NCBI GenBank assembly: GCA_049513975.1
Contig: JBEKVM010000006.1
Coordinates: forward strand, 1 to 64,000
Origin: JBEKOF01 sp049513975
GTDB lineage: Bacteria; Verrucomicrobiota; Verrucomicrobiia; Limisphaerales; Palsa-1400
Reading direction: 5' to 3'
Length of the DNA: 64,000 bases
Positions within the stretch are counted from its first letter, which is position 1, and every line of letters starts with the position of its first letter. Positions 30,640 through 39,076 of the stretch are shown one piece after another. The notes beneath the pieces were generated by a model. That model was not told the DNA's origin and searched no databases. It worked only from the letters and a program-made list of their open reading frames with translations. The position numbers and the translations under genes were made by a program.

Positions 30640-33069
30640 TTAGTGGGCGATGTCGCCATAGAGAATGCCACGGCCATCGGTGCCGACATAGACACGCCCG
30701 TAAATGCGCGGATCGCCGGCAAGGCAGCGGAAGCGGTTGCCCCATTGGTGGCGGGCATCGTTGATGCGGACCCAAGTGGCGCCCTGGTCATCGGAACGGT
30801 AAAGTCCCGCCGCCGGGCCGCCGTTTTGATCGCCATTGGCCACATAAATGGCCGGATAATCCCTGCCCGGCGCGGCTTGGCCGAAGCTCAACGCTGTGAT
30901 CGGCGGATGGTTGGGGATTTCCTGGAAATTTCGACCGCCATCGCTCGAATGATAAAGGGCCCGTCCAACCAGCCAAAGGTCGCCCTCTCTGCCACCCACG
31001 GCGACCAATCGCCCGGCCCCGCCTCCACCGCCGCGCCCGCCACCCCCAAACCCGCCGCCGCCACCTCCGCTTGCCGGCAGGCCGGTGACTTCATTGTTGT
31101 TCGTGAAGGTCGCCCCGCCGTCGGTGCTCAGATACATCCGATGCTGCGCCGCATCCAGAGCGTAAAACTTGGCCGGGTTGGAGCGGTCGGCAATCGGGCT
31201 GATGCCGGAAGGCAGGCCGGTCACATCCTTCCAGGTCGCGCCCCTGTCCGTGGAGATTCGCGGGGTTCCACCCGTGCTCATGAAAACCGAGCCATCCGCC
31301 GAGAGAATCACCCGCGCGCCTCCACCGCCACCGCCCCGCCTGCCGCCTCCGGCCGCCGCGCCGCCGGCCGTGAAGGGCCTCCAATTATGTCCACCGTCCA
31401 ATGAATACGCCATCGTGCCCTCATTGGGAGGGTGAAACGGCGGGGAGCCGGTGCGGATGATGACCTTGGGATTTTTTTCGGCGAAATCCAACCAGGACGT
31501 ATTGGCGAACAAGGGGTGCGCATTCGGCCCCTGGGGAGGACTGAGGTCCAGATCGTCGTGGGTGAATCCGCTAATATCGCCGAAGCCGCTGATCAGATGC
31601 GGGCCGGCGGTTGGGCTGATGAGGCAAAGAATGGCGGTTTCCTCAATCCCGTCCGCCCAGATGGCCCAATGCGTGTCGCCGCCGGAATCGGCGTTATTGA
31701 TGTCCGTTGTGTTCCAGATGGTGGCGCCGGTGGCATAGCAAACGTGCTTGGAATCAAACGGATCAATGGCCAGCGCCGTAATCCACCAACCCACCGAGGC
31801 CTCGGGATTCTTCACGGTGGCATCATAGGCTCCGGCCCACGGCACATAGGGGGAAGCGGATGAATCGCGGTGGGATTTTGGGGTGATGTCATTCCAAGTC
31901 TGGCCGCCGTCCGTGGTGCGGTAAATGCGCTCATCGTCCTCGCCGCCCGGAATCTTCCGGTTTATGGAAGCCACCACCACCGTGCCCGGATGCTGGCGGT
32001 CAATCCCGATTCCACCGTAGCCGCCCGGAAACCGGTTTGGATCCTTCACCGGAGTAATGTCGGTCCATGTGCCGTCCTTGGGATTGAGTTTCCAAACCGC
32101 GCCGTCGGTCACCGTCGCGCCCGGATAGACGGCGGTATCATAGACAACGTAAAGCAGGCCCTGCGTATCAAAGGCCGCATGAAAGGCGGCAAAATTGGCG
32201 GGCTGGCCGGGAACGGGCTGCCAGGTTTGACCCGCGTCGGTACTGCGGAAGAGGTGGTTGTCCCCGCGATCTGTCGAGCCAACGTAAATTGTTTGCGTCG
32301 GATGGCCGCGTGTGCCGGTTCCGGGGTCGAATACGACGAAGCTCAACCCCGCGCCGCCTGCTCTGCCGCCGCCAGCGCCACGACCGCGCCGCGGGCCACC
32401 GGCTGAGTCCGCGGGAGCAGCCGCCATTGCGCCCGTTTCGGCGCGCGGGCCGGCGGCATTGGTGGCGGCGGAGGCCGTTGCGGGCGGGAAGCCAGCGACC
32501 CTGGTCCAGGTCAGCGCCGCATCTTGGCTCATCCAAAGCCCGGCGGAGCGCGAACCAAAATAAAGAATGTCGTTGTCGTTCGGATCAATGGCCAGACGCT
32601 CGCCCACGCCGCGGCCCGGGGAATTGCCTCCCATGGTGAAGGGCACGTCCACCACCTGAAAAGTCCTGCCCTGGTCCATGGAACGCAAGAGGGCGGCCGG
32701 CTGGTTCGGCCCCATCCCGGCGGCGATATAGACGCGATTGGGGTCAATGGGATCGGTGGCGATGCTTTCCGAGCCGTGGAGATTGCCCAGGCCGCACCAG
32801 TCGGTCAGGGGAATCCATTTCTTGACTTGACTGTCCCATTTGTAGGAGCTGCCGATATCGGTGCGGCAGTAGGCCAGGCCCGGCTGGCTGGCGTTAAAGA
32901 CGATGCCCGGGACGAAGCCGCCGGCCTTCACGGTGACATTCTTCCATGTGTACGGCTGCAAAGGAATGGTGTTGGATTGCGCAAAGGCAAACCCCGGCAT
33001 CATCGCCAGGCAAACGGCGGCCGCAAGAATTCCCGGCGGGAACAGCGCGTTGATTCCCCCAAATGTCAT
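30640..33069 (-). CDS. GH74-like secreted xyloglucanase
   Basis: Starting at ATG 33069 (or 33075) gives a signal peptide (FPPGILAAAVCLAMMPGFAFA). The N-terminal propeller begins YTWKNVTVKAGGFVPGIVFN and AYCRTDIGSSYKWD, the hallmark opening of GH74 endo-xyloglucanases, whose conserved catalytic Asp lies in the RTDIG motif. Repeated BNR-type elements (SMDQGRTFQVV, STDAGQTWQPV, STDGGATFTNN) fill two seven-bladed propellers. Gly/Arg-rich insertions occur at about residues 220-240, 600-615 and 680-710. It heads the operon and is expected to cleave xyloglucan backbones. Confidence 0.85.
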   Translation of the reverse strand: MTFGGINALFPPGILAAAVCLAMMPGFAFAQSNTIPLQPYTWKNVTVKAGGFVPGIVFNASQPGLAYCRTDIGSSYKWDSQVKKWIPLTDWCGLGNLHGSESIATDPIDPNRVYIAAGMGPNQPAALLRSMDQGRTFQVVDVPFTMGGNSPGRGVGERLAIDPNDNDILYFGSRSAGLWMSQDAALTWTRVAGFPPATASAATNAAGPRAETGAMAAAPADSAGGPRRGRGAGGGRAGGAGLSFVVFDPGTGTRGHPTQTIYVGSTDRGDNHLFRSTDAGQTWQPVPGQPANFAAFHAAFDTQGLLYVVYDTAVYPGATVTDGAVWKLNPKDGTWTDITPVKDPNRFPGGYGGIGIDRQHPGTVVVASINRKIPGGEDDERIYRTTDGGQTWNDITPKSHRDSSASPYVPWAGAYDATVKNPEASVGWWITALAIDPFDSKHVCYATGATIWNTTDINNADSGGDTHWAIWADGIEETAILCLISPTAGPHLISGFGDISGFTHDDLDLSPPQGPNAHPLFANTSWLDFAEKNPKVIIRTGSPPFHPPNEGTMAYSLDGGHNWRPFTAGGAAAGGGRRGGGGGGARVILSADGSVFMSTGGTPRISTDRGATWKDVTGLPSGISPIADRSNPAKFYALDAAQHRMYLSTDGGATFTNNNEVTGLPASGGGGGGFGGGGRGGGGGAGRLVAVGGREGDLWLVGRALYHSSDGGRNFQEIPNHPPITALSFGQAAPGRDYPAIYVANGDQNGGPAAGLYRSDDQGATWVRINDARHQWGNRFRCLAGDPRIYGRVYVGTDGRGILYGDIAH

Positions 33070-33503
33070 GTTCATTCCCTGGCGGTCCCGCGCCCCAGCC
33101 GGGGAAGGCAAGGACCTGGTTCCGGGGTTCATGGGCGAAATGCTAAGCCGCGCCTGCACCATGTCAAGCAGGCCGCAAGAACGCCAATCCTCGCCTAAGA
33201 AATTCTTTGAACCGCGAAATACGCGAAATACGCGAAAATCCAGACCTTTCCCTCGGAAGCTCCCGGGGTTCGCGTATTTCGCCTATTTCGCGGTTTACTC
33301 GGTTTTGTATATTGGCACGGGTTTTGAGGTTGCAAATTTCTCGAGATCTTTGTTCGAGTTTGCGTTCGTTAGACGAGGATTTGGGAAGAACCATCGCTTT
33401 GACAGAGTGTGGACGGGCTTCATCCTTCATCCTTCAGCCTTCATCCTTCATCCTTCACCCTTCATCCTTCACCCTTCATCCTTCATCCTTCACCCTTCAT
33501 CCT
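33070..33503. other. Intergenic region with palindrome and tandem repeats
   Basis: Upstream region of the glycosidase operon. It contains the palindrome at 33210-33295 and a CCTTCATC tandem array at 33417-33512. No gene is supported. Confidence 0.55.
33210..33295. repeat. Large palindrome built of CGCGAAATA units
   Basis: AACCGCGAAATACGCGAAAT continues to CGCGAA on the left, and the right arm TTCGCGTATTTCGCCTATTT continues to CGCGGTT. The arms match with one or two differences over about 27 bp. It may terminate transcription entering from the decarboxylase gene. Confidence 0.7.
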
Positions 33504-33512
33504 TCACCCCCT
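33417..33512 (+). repeat. Tandem CCTTCATC/CCTTCACC array
   Basis: About ten consecutive units of ATCCTTC or ACCCTTC type, seen as CTTCATCCTTCA and CATCCTTCACC runs. Low complexity; it ends at the 3' end of the gene at 33504. Confidence 0.85.
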
Positions 33513-34490
33513 GAGCAGCCGGCCCCGGAAATAATCAATCGTCTTGACAAGTCCCTCCCCCAGCGCCACCCGCGGTTCCCAGCCCAACAGGCTCCTCGCC
33601 CGCGCGATGTCGGGACGCCGCTGGCGCGGATCATCCTGCGGCAAGGGCCGGAAACTGATCTTGCTGCGCGAACCGGTGGCCGCGATGATCTCGCGGGCAA
33701 ACTGCAACACCGTCAGTTCCGCCGGATTGCCGATGTTGACCGGCTCGTTGCTCCCGCTCTGCATCAGCCGGTAAATTCCTTCAATCAAGTCGGAAAAAAA
33801 GCAAAAACTCCGGGTCTGCTCCCCGCGCCCAAAAACCGTCAGCGGCTGGTTCTTCAGCGCCTGGCTGATGAAGGCCGGCACCACCCGCCCGTCATGCAAT
33901 CTCATCCGCGGCCCGTAGGTGTTGAAAATGCGCACGATGCGGGTATCCACGCCGTGCTCCCGGTGATAAGCCATGGTCAGCGCCTCGGCGAACCGCTTGG
34001 ATTCGTCGTAGCAACCGCGCAGGCCGATGGGATTGACGTTGCCCCAGTAAGATTCGGTCTGCGGATGAACCAGCGGGTCGCCATAGACCTCGGAAGTGGA
34101 AGCGAGGAGGAATTTGGCCGATTTGTGCAAGGCCAGCCCCAGCGCCTTGTGCGTCCCCAGCGATCCCACCTTCAAGGTCTGGATGGGCAGCTCCAGATAA
34201 TCCACCGGACTGGCGGGCGAGGCAAAATGCCAGACGTAATCCACCCTCATGTCAAGAAACAGAAACTCCGTCACATCCTGCTCGATGAACCTGAAATCCT
34301 TGTTCCCCGCCAGATGCGCGATGTTGTCCACGCTGCCGGTGACCAGATTGTCCACCGCCACCACTTTGTGGCCGCGCCGCAAAAGATAATCCACCAGGTG
34401 CGACCCCAGAAAGCCGGCCCCTCCGGTGACGACCGAGGCGGGTGGTGAGGGCCTGGCCTTCCTGGCCGGCCGTTGAACTAATCTGCCCAT
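33504..34490 (-). CDS. UDP-glucuronate decarboxylase (UDP-xylose synthase)-like SDR
   Basis: The 328-residue extended SDR has the NAD-binding motif TGGAGFLGSH (22-31), HFASPASPVDYLELPIQTLK, the Ser/Thr of LLASTSEVYGDP and the catalytic pair Tyr161-Lys165 in CYDESKR. The 'ASPASP' and 'EVYGDP..HPQ.E.Y.G.VNP.G.R' phrases are typical of UDP-glucuronate decarboxylases, which make UDP-xylose from UDP-glucuronate. It lies 10 bp downstream of the initiating sugar transferase in the exopolysaccharide locus and likely supplies a nucleotide sugar to it. Confidence 0.88.
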   Translation of the reverse strand: MGRLVQRPARKARPSPPASVVTGGAGFLGSHLVDYLLRRGHKVVAVDNLVTGSVDNIAHLAGNKDFRFIEQDVTEFLFLDMRVDYVWHFASPASPVDYLELPIQTLKVGSLGTHKALGLALHKSAKFLLASTSEVYGDPLVHPQTESYWGNVNPIGLRGCYDESKRFAEALTMAYHREHGVDTRIVRIFNTYGPRMRLHDGRVVPAFISQALKNQPLTVFGRGEQTRSFCFFSDLIEGIYRLMQSGSNEPVNIGNPAELTVLQFAREIIAATGSRSKISFRPLPQDDPRQRRPDIARARSLLGWEPRVALGEGLVKTIDYFRGRLLRG

Positions 34491-34500
34491 ACATTGCCCA

Positions 34501-35979
34501 TCAGCGCGCTCCTTTTCCCAGCAAAACCACCGGGATGGTCAGCCAGAGAATCTTGATGTCCAGCCACAAAGACCAATGATCAATGTATTCCAAATCCAGG
34601 CGCACCCATTCCTTGAAATCGCTGACTTCATTGCGTCCGCCCACCTGCCAGAGGCAGGTCAAACCGGGCTTGACGCTGAGACGGCGGCGATGGGCCCAAT
34701 CATCGAAACGGTTGACTTCTTCCACCGGCAAAGGCCGCGGGCCGACCAGGCTCATGTCCCCCAGCAAGACGTTGAAAAGCTGGGGAAATTCATCAAAGCT
34801 AAACTTGCGCAGAAAACGCCCGATCCGGGTCACGCGCGGATCGTTGGTCACTTTAAAAACCGGGCCGGACATCTCATTGAGCGAGGCCAGCTCCTGCTTG
34901 AGTTGCTCGGCGTTGCTGACCATGGAGCGGAATTTGTACATCATGAAGGGCTTGCCGTTTAGCCCCGCCCGCTTCTGCCGGAAAAATACAGGGCCGGGAG
35001 ATGTCAATTTGATGAGGATCGCGGCCGGCAGAAAAATCAGCGGCAAGGCAAAGGCCAGCAGGACAATCGCTCCCATCACATCAATAAACTGCTTGACCAG
35101 ACCGGCCCAGGAGGCCAGTTGCGGCCCGGAATGGAACACCAGCATGGGCCGTCCGCAAAAATCATCAATGGTGGTTTGGGAAATCCGCGTTTGGAAAAAA
35201 TCGGCCACCAGCCAGGCTTCGATGCCCTCCAATTCGCAGGCCTGAATGGCCTGTTCAATCCGCCCAAAAACCGTGTGCCGCGCGCTGAGCACCACGCTGT
35301 TGACCGAATGCACATGCAGAAAGGAAACCAACTCTTCGGTGGAGGTTGTGTTCAGATCCATCTCCCCCACCACCTCCAGTTCCGGCTGGGCTTTGCGCAT
35401 GTCCGCGCGCAGGCTGCTTGTTTCGGCCCGCTCCCCCACCAAAACCACCCGCTTGGTGTACTGGGCCGCGCCCAACTGGCTTTGCCGGCCCCGCAGCACC
35501 AACTCCTCTTTCAGCATCATCAGGCCGAAACTGCAAAACCCAAAAAGCACGAGCACGCCGCGGGCCTGCCCCCCCCGCAACAGATAGACGGCCAGGATCA
35601 GGCCGATCGTGGAAAGAAAGCAGGCCTTGGCCAGTTTCCAGGCCTTCTCCCGCCGCGGGGCAAATATCGCCTGTTCATAAAATCCTTGGGCATCCAGAAT
35701 GAACCACGCCAATGGGATCACCAGCAAAAACAGCGGAAAATATTCTGAAAATGGGCCGATGGGGTCGGGTGTGTATGGACGTTCAGGGATGGGGACGCCG
35801 GCCAAATCGTAGCGGACAAAATGCGCCACCTGTTTGACGAATAACAGCTTCCGCAAGCCCAACGGGAGGGCGTACCAATGAAAGCGGATGAAATGCGCCA
35901 GCCAGAATCCCAAGGCAAACACCATCCCGTCCACCCATTGGTGGACCTTAACCCGGATTTGACGATCACGACGCAACAT
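34501..35979 (-). CDS. Polyprenyl-phosphate glycosyl-1-phosphate transferase (initiating sugar transferase)
   Basis: The 492-residue protein has an N-terminal region of four or more membrane helices, a central NAD-like domain (RVVLVGERAETSSLRADMRK) and the C-terminal bacterial sugar transferase domain: GPVFFRQKRAGLNGKPFMMY, YKFRSM, RIGRFLRKFSFDEFPQLFNV and LGDMSLVGPRPLPVEEV. This family transfers a sugar phosphate from a nucleotide sugar to undecaprenyl phosphate, the first step of repeat-unit synthesis. It is followed after 10 bp by the UDP-glucuronate decarboxylase gene. Upstream, 36008-36045 is a 19-bp tandem duplication (GCATGATAGCGCGCGTCCA). Confidence 0.93.
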   Translation of the reverse strand: MLRRDRQIRVKVHQWVDGMVFALGFWLAHFIRFHWYALPLGLRKLLFVKQVAHFVRYDLAGVPIPERPYTPDPIGPFSEYFPLFLLVIPLAWFILDAQGFYEQAIFAPRREKAWKLAKACFLSTIGLILAVYLLRGGQARGVLVLFGFCSFGLMMLKEELVLRGRQSQLGAAQYTKRVVLVGERAETSSLRADMRKAQPELEVVGEMDLNTTSTEELVSFLHVHSVNSVVLSARHTVFGRIEQAIQACELEGIEAWLVADFFQTRISQTTIDDFCGRPMLVFHSGPQLASWAGLVKQFIDVMGAIVLLAFALPLIFLPAAILIKLTSPGPVFFRQKRAGLNGKPFMMYKFRSMVSNAEQLKQELASLNEMSGPVFKVTNDPRVTRIGRFLRKFSFDEFPQLFNVLLGDMSLVGPRPLPVEEVNRFDDWAHRRRLSVKPGLTCLWQVGGRNEVSDFKEWVRLDLEYIDHWSLWLDIKILWLTIPVVLLGKGAR

Positions 35980-36087
35980 TTTGATTGTCTTAACTGCCTA
36001 AGTGCCAGCATGATAGCGCGCGTCCAGCATGGTAGCGCGCGTCCGCCGGGCTGGGGATGATGCCGCCATTTACCCGTCATTTCCCCG

Positions 36088-36843
36088 TCATTTCCCAGCC
36101 TTTTCCGGCGCCGCCGAACCAATCCGCTCCCCCCCCACTGATTGAAATTCAGGCACGGATTCTTTAATGAGCTTTTGCAAGCGCTCAAACGTATCAGATT
36201 CGTCCCCCGGGAGGCAAGCAGTAAAAAAGCTGATGTAAGCCCACCGTTCGGTCACCCCTTTTTGCAGGACTGACTTCCACATGGACCAAAGTCGCGAGCC
36301 TTCTTCAGCCGTAATCTTGTCAACGGAAACGAACCAGTAAACGTAAATGCAGTGGATCATCTGCCCGTTGGTCAAGGCATGGGCGGCGCTGAGCTTGACC
36401 GCCGGGAGGTCGTAGGCATACGGACGTTCCATGCGCAAGTTAATCCGCTCCGTATTGGTGACCGTCCAATCTTGCGCGTCAAGGCAGTATTGGGGTTGGT
36501 GAATGCTGGTGTGGTCCCTTCCCATCAAAACCACGGTCGCCTGAACTTGAAGCCCGGTGGCATCCGTATAGAGCCGGCGCCCAAAAGTGGTGTCTTCGGG
36601 CAAGGCTTTCAGTTCGCCCGGGGTAATGGCAACCGCCCGGGATTGAAATCCCGGCACATTAGTTGGGAGAACCACGCATCGAGGCAAAACCAGGCGGCCA
36701 TCAGGACCGTAAAGCGCCGGCGGATCCACCTTGACCCCAGGCAAGCCCAAGTTGACCCGCCCCCGCAGTTCCATCAGCCATCCCGCCGTGGCGGCGATCA
36801 TTCCCAGCGCCACGCCAAACACCACCCACTGGCCGCGCTTCAT
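36088..36843 (-). CDS. Exosortase-associated EpsI family protein
   Basis: ATG 36843 gives MKRGQWVVFGVALGMIAATA, one membrane segment, then a soluble domain of DUF3485/EpsI type with VLMGRDHTSIHQPQYCLDAQ (the conserved 'h.p..Cl...GW' region), HCIYVYWFVSVDKITAEEGS and a Trp-rich WSMWKSVLQKG. EpsI proteins accompany exosortases and are thought to assist processing or export of polysaccharide-associated proteins. The start overlaps the exosortase stop by 4 bp (ATGA, 36840-36843). The open frame upstream of 36843 is antisense-like and was excluded. Confidence 0.85.
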   Translation of the reverse strand: MKRGQWVVFGVALGMIAATAGWLMELRGRVNLGLPGVKVDPPALYGPDGRLVLPRCVVLPTNVPGFQSRAVAITPGELKALPEDTTFGRRLYTDATGLQVQATVVLMGRDHTSIHQPQYCLDAQDWTVTNTERINLRMERPYAYDLPAVKLSAAHALTNGQMIHCIYVYWFVSVDKITAEEGSRLWSMWKSVLQKGVTERWAYISFFTACLPGDESDTFERLQKLIKESVPEFQSVGGERIGSAAPEKAGK

Positions 36844-37793
36844 GGGGGCACAGCCAACGGTTTTTCTCTGAGCCACCGCCTGGCCAGCAGAAGTATCCCA
36901 ATCCCGATCATGTACGTCACATAGCCAAACCATTCATGCACGAAGTCTCCTGCCGCCTGGCTCTGAAACGCCGTTGCCGTCAGAATGATGGTGCTCAGCC
37001 GCAACACATTGCAAATCAGCGCTATCGGCACGGTCAATCCTATCATGACCGCCCGCTTCCAAAACGATCTCATCGTCAACACCGAAAAAATCGTCGAAAT
37101 GGCCAGAAGCGCCATGAAACTTCGGATGCCGCTGCATTCCGCCGCCACGTCGTAATGCCAGCGACCGTGCGAATCCACCAGCTTTGTCCCGATTCGCGTG
37201 ACATCTATCTGCAACACATTGTGGGTGATGAACATCGTCACCTTCGCGGCCAACTGCCGCAAAGGCAGCGTCAGCCCCTGGGCAAACGTCCCCCCCATTG
37301 GGACGCAAAATGCAAAAATGAAAAACGGGAAGAAAGCGACCTTCAAGGTCTCCCATCCCCACACCAACCCCACCAATCCCCAGGCCCCGAAGAAAAAAGC
37401 CACCATGGACAGGCGCGGCTGCTGCACTACGAAACCGACCACATGCAGCGCCAGCGCCGACCCCACCGCCAGCAAACCCGGCCACCAAACTCCGGCGACC
37501 GATTTAGCCAGCCGCTCCCGCCTGAACCAAAGGATTGCCAGCACCACCAACGGGATCAATTTTCCATGACTGGCATCGTTGGCTGGATCATCCCACTTGC
37601 CCCACATCCAGGCGAACAACGAACCCGTCCGCCCTGCAATCGCCGTGGTCCAGCCATAATACTGGAAAAGCAAAACCCAAGCCGCCAGGAGCGCTCCGAA
37701 CACCGCCTTGTCCGGAAGCAGGCCCCAGAAACGCTGGAACTCCGTTAGGAACCCTTCCTGTGCGGGTGTTTCGATTCTTGCAGTCGCATCCAT
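36840..37793 (-). CDS. Exosortase (membrane transpeptidase for sorting-signal proteins)
   Basis: The 317-residue protein has about eight membrane helices and the exosortase catalytic residues: Cys220 in DVAAECSGIRSFMALL, Arg265 in CNVLRLSTIIL and His286 in GDFVHEWFGYVTYM. Exosortases recognise PEP-CTERM-like C-terminal signals and cut and transfer the protein, and are coupled to exopolysaccharide loci. Here it is followed by EpsI with a 4-bp overlap. No matching C-terminal signal protein was recognised within this window, so its substrates must be elsewhere. Confidence 0.93.
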   Translation of the reverse strand: MDATARIETPAQEGFLTEFQRFWGLLPDKAVFGALLAAWVLLFQYYGWTTAIAGRTGSLFAWMWGKWDDPANDASHGKLIPLVVLAILWFRRERLAKSVAGVWWPGLLAVGSALALHVVGFVVQQPRLSMVAFFFGAWGLVGLVWGWETLKVAFFPFFIFAFCVPMGGTFAQGLTLPLRQLAAKVTMFITHNVLQIDVTRIGTKLVDSHGRWHYDVAAECSGIRSFMALLAISTIFSVLTMRSFWKRAVMIGLTVPIALICNVLRLSTIILTATAFQSQAAGDFVHEWFGYVTYMIGIGILLLARRWLREKPLAVPP

Positions 37794-37830
37794 TGAGTTT
37801 CAGGGTCGTGTACGGTTAGATTGCAGATGC

Positions 37831-37941
37831 TCAAGGCCGGGGCAGCCTGTCCTTGTTCTTCATCTTTCGGCGGGTTCGCCAGAGGGTGAAAACAATCGAA
37901 ACCACAATCAAAATGAGGAGTCCTGTCGCATTTTTGCTCAT
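37831..37941 (-). CDS. Small single-pass membrane protein upstream of the exosortase, 36 aa
   Basis: ATG 37941 is preceded by a strong ribosome-binding site (GAGGGGGAAGAA). The peptide is MSKNATGLLILIVVSIVFTL followed by the basic WRTRRKMKNKDRLPRP. One membrane helix and a positive cytoplasmic tail recall the end of an exosortase sorting signal (helix plus Arg), but there is no PEP-type motif. It lies 37 bp upstream of the exosortase on the same strand, so it is probably translated from the same transcript. Such a short gene would escape many annotations. Confidence 0.6.
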   Translation of the reverse strand: MSKNATGLLILIVVSIVFTLWRTRRKMKNKDRLPRP

Positions 37942-38103
37942 TTCTTCCCCCTCGCTTCCGCCGCAATCGTGTTCGGGCTGGCAATCACCCAGAAACCATA
38001 CCCCAGGGCGGTTTGCCCCGCAAGACACCTTCCGCCTGAAATTTAGTTGTTGCAATGCCAAGGCCAAACACTTATCAATTCCAGCATGACCTCCAAGTTG
38101 ACG

Positions 38104-38129
38104 CATCAACATATCGTGATATATTGATG
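38104..38129. promoter_or_regulatory. 26-bp near-perfect palindrome, operator-like
   Basis: CATCAA-c-ATATC-gt-GATAT-a-TTGATG. It ends one base before the ATG of the small frame at 38131, a position where a bound repressor would block translation or transcription. Confidence 0.55.
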
Positions 38130-38130
38130 T

Positions 38131-38223
38131 ATGGCGATTAGCCTTGTCAAGAAGCACATGACGGATTTGGATATCCGGAGCGCCATCAAGGCGGCTCTTA
38201 TCCCGGATATTGGTCGTGTGTGA
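38131..38223 (+). CDS. Possible 30-codon gene following a palindrome
   Basis: ATG 38131 opens MAISLVKKHMTDLDIRSAIK and AALIPDIGRV before TGA. Composition is that of an amphipathic basic-to-hydrophobic peptide. There is no clear ribosome-binding site other than within the palindrome. It may be a short peptide or the truncated start of a longer protein. Support is weak. Confidence 0.25.
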   Translation: MAISLVKKHMTDLDIRSAIKAALIPDIGRV

Positions 38224-38311
38224 ACGGATTGCATCTGGGGTCACGGAAGGCCAGATTGATGCCAGGGCCGAAGGTGTACGGAAATGGCCCGTAGTCTTGG
38301 AGTCGCCAAGC

Positions 38312-38336
38312 GTATTGTCCAAACTTTGGACAATAC
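38312..38336. promoter_or_regulatory. 25-bp perfect palindrome
   Basis: GTATTGTCCAAA, central C, TTTGGACAATAC: a perfect 12-bp inverted repeat just past the 3' end of the minus-strand gene at 38353-38877. It could be that gene's terminator stem (no T-tract) or an operator. Confidence 0.55.
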
Positions 38337-38352
38337 TTGAGGGTGATTTCAC

Positions 38353-38877
38353 CTAATTGCGAGCAGACGGGTGTGGATTTTCCTGATACGCCAGGCTTTC
38401 GTAGAGCAACGCAAGGCATTGGAAATGGTGTACTGGAATGCACTCCGAAATGGCAGCGACTGTCTCACTCCAAAAAAGTTTTGAGGTTTTAATCCGCTTT
38501 TCCAGCACAATCACCTTTCCATCATGTTGGTGCAACTGCGCCCCCTCCAAGGCGTCAATGGATAATTCAAATGCGATAATTGCATTCTGGTGGTTGTGCA
38601 ATTTCCCGTAGATAGGTTCTGGCAGCGGCGTTAATAATGGACGTTCGGCAGCAAAAGAGGCTGTAAAAGAAGCGGCTTTTTTAAAAGGGCTTGAATCGGC
38701 AATTCCGAGCGGATGGGGAAAATCTTGCACCATGCCCGAAACGACCCCCATCATCTTGCTCAAATCAATTTCAGCAGCCATAAGCCCAAGTGATACATAA
38801 TATTCATCAATATAATAGCATATATTGAGCGCATCCGTACGTGCATCCCCGCTGAAGACAAAATTAAACTTGTGCAA
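38353..38877 (-). CDS. Hypothetical protein, 174 aa
   Basis: The protein MHKFNFVFSGDARTDALNIC is soluble, of mixed composition, with phrases such as YYIDEYYVSLGLMAAEIDLS and HQNAIIAFELSIDALEGAQL and a His-rich region (VHHFQCLALLYESLAYQENP). I do not recognise the family. Its start overlaps the end of the upstream gene (38864-39076) by 14 bp, so they form a pair. The surrounding DNA is less GC-rich than the exopolysaccharide genes, pointing to later acquisition. Confidence 0.55.
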   Translation of the reverse strand: MHKFNFVFSGDARTDALNICYYIDEYYVSLGLMAAEIDLSKMMGVVSGMVQDFPHPLGIADSSPFKKAASFTASFAAERPLLTPLPEPIYGKLHNHQNAIIAFELSIDALEGAQLHQHDGKVIVLEKRIKTSKLFWSETVAAISECIPVHHFQCLALLYESLAYQENPHPSARN

Positions 38878-39076
38878 GCCGCGCCTTTGTACGCTGCGCG
38901 GAGGCGGCAGCAGCCTGCCTAATTTCAGAAACGGTACCCATCCTCAAACCGCCGCCAGCATTGACAAAATGCACATGAGTTGGTCCGGTTTTTGATACTG
39001 AAATTGGCTTGCTCCCACCAATCATGGCGGGATCAGCCACTCTCAACACCTTGAAACTGAGGGTTTCATCGCTCAT
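38864..39076 (-). CDS. Hypothetical small protein, 70 aa, paired with the gene at 38353
   Basis: The protein MSDETLSFKVLRVADPAMIG continues with a beta-rich part (ISVSKTGPTHVHFVNAGGGL) and a helical Ala-rich end (SEIRQAAAASAQRTKARLAQ). It overlaps the downstream gene by 14 bp, an arrangement common to two-gene modules such as antitoxin-effector pairs, but no family supports that role. The upstream 39100-39260 is AT-rich and likely contains the promoter. Confidence 0.5.
   Translation of the reverse strand: MSDETLSFKVLRVADPAMIGGSKPISVSKTGPTHVHFVNAGGGLRMGTVSEIRQAAAASAQRTKARLAQV

Larger units (their letters stand above)
37942..38352. other. Palindrome-rich region at the edge of the accessory insert
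   Basis: It separates the exosortase operon from the AT-richer insert. It contains a 26-bp palindrome (38104-38129), a possible 30-codon gene (38131-38223) and a 25-bp perfect palindrome (38312-38336). Confidence 0.5.

Noticed and set aside
33417..33512. CRISPR-like array
   Set aside because: The units are contiguous low-complexity CCTTCATC repeats without spacers and no cas genes lie nearby.
37831..37941. PEP-CTERM target protein
   Set aside because: The 36-residue peptide has a membrane helix and basic end but no PEP-type motif and no exported domain in front of it.
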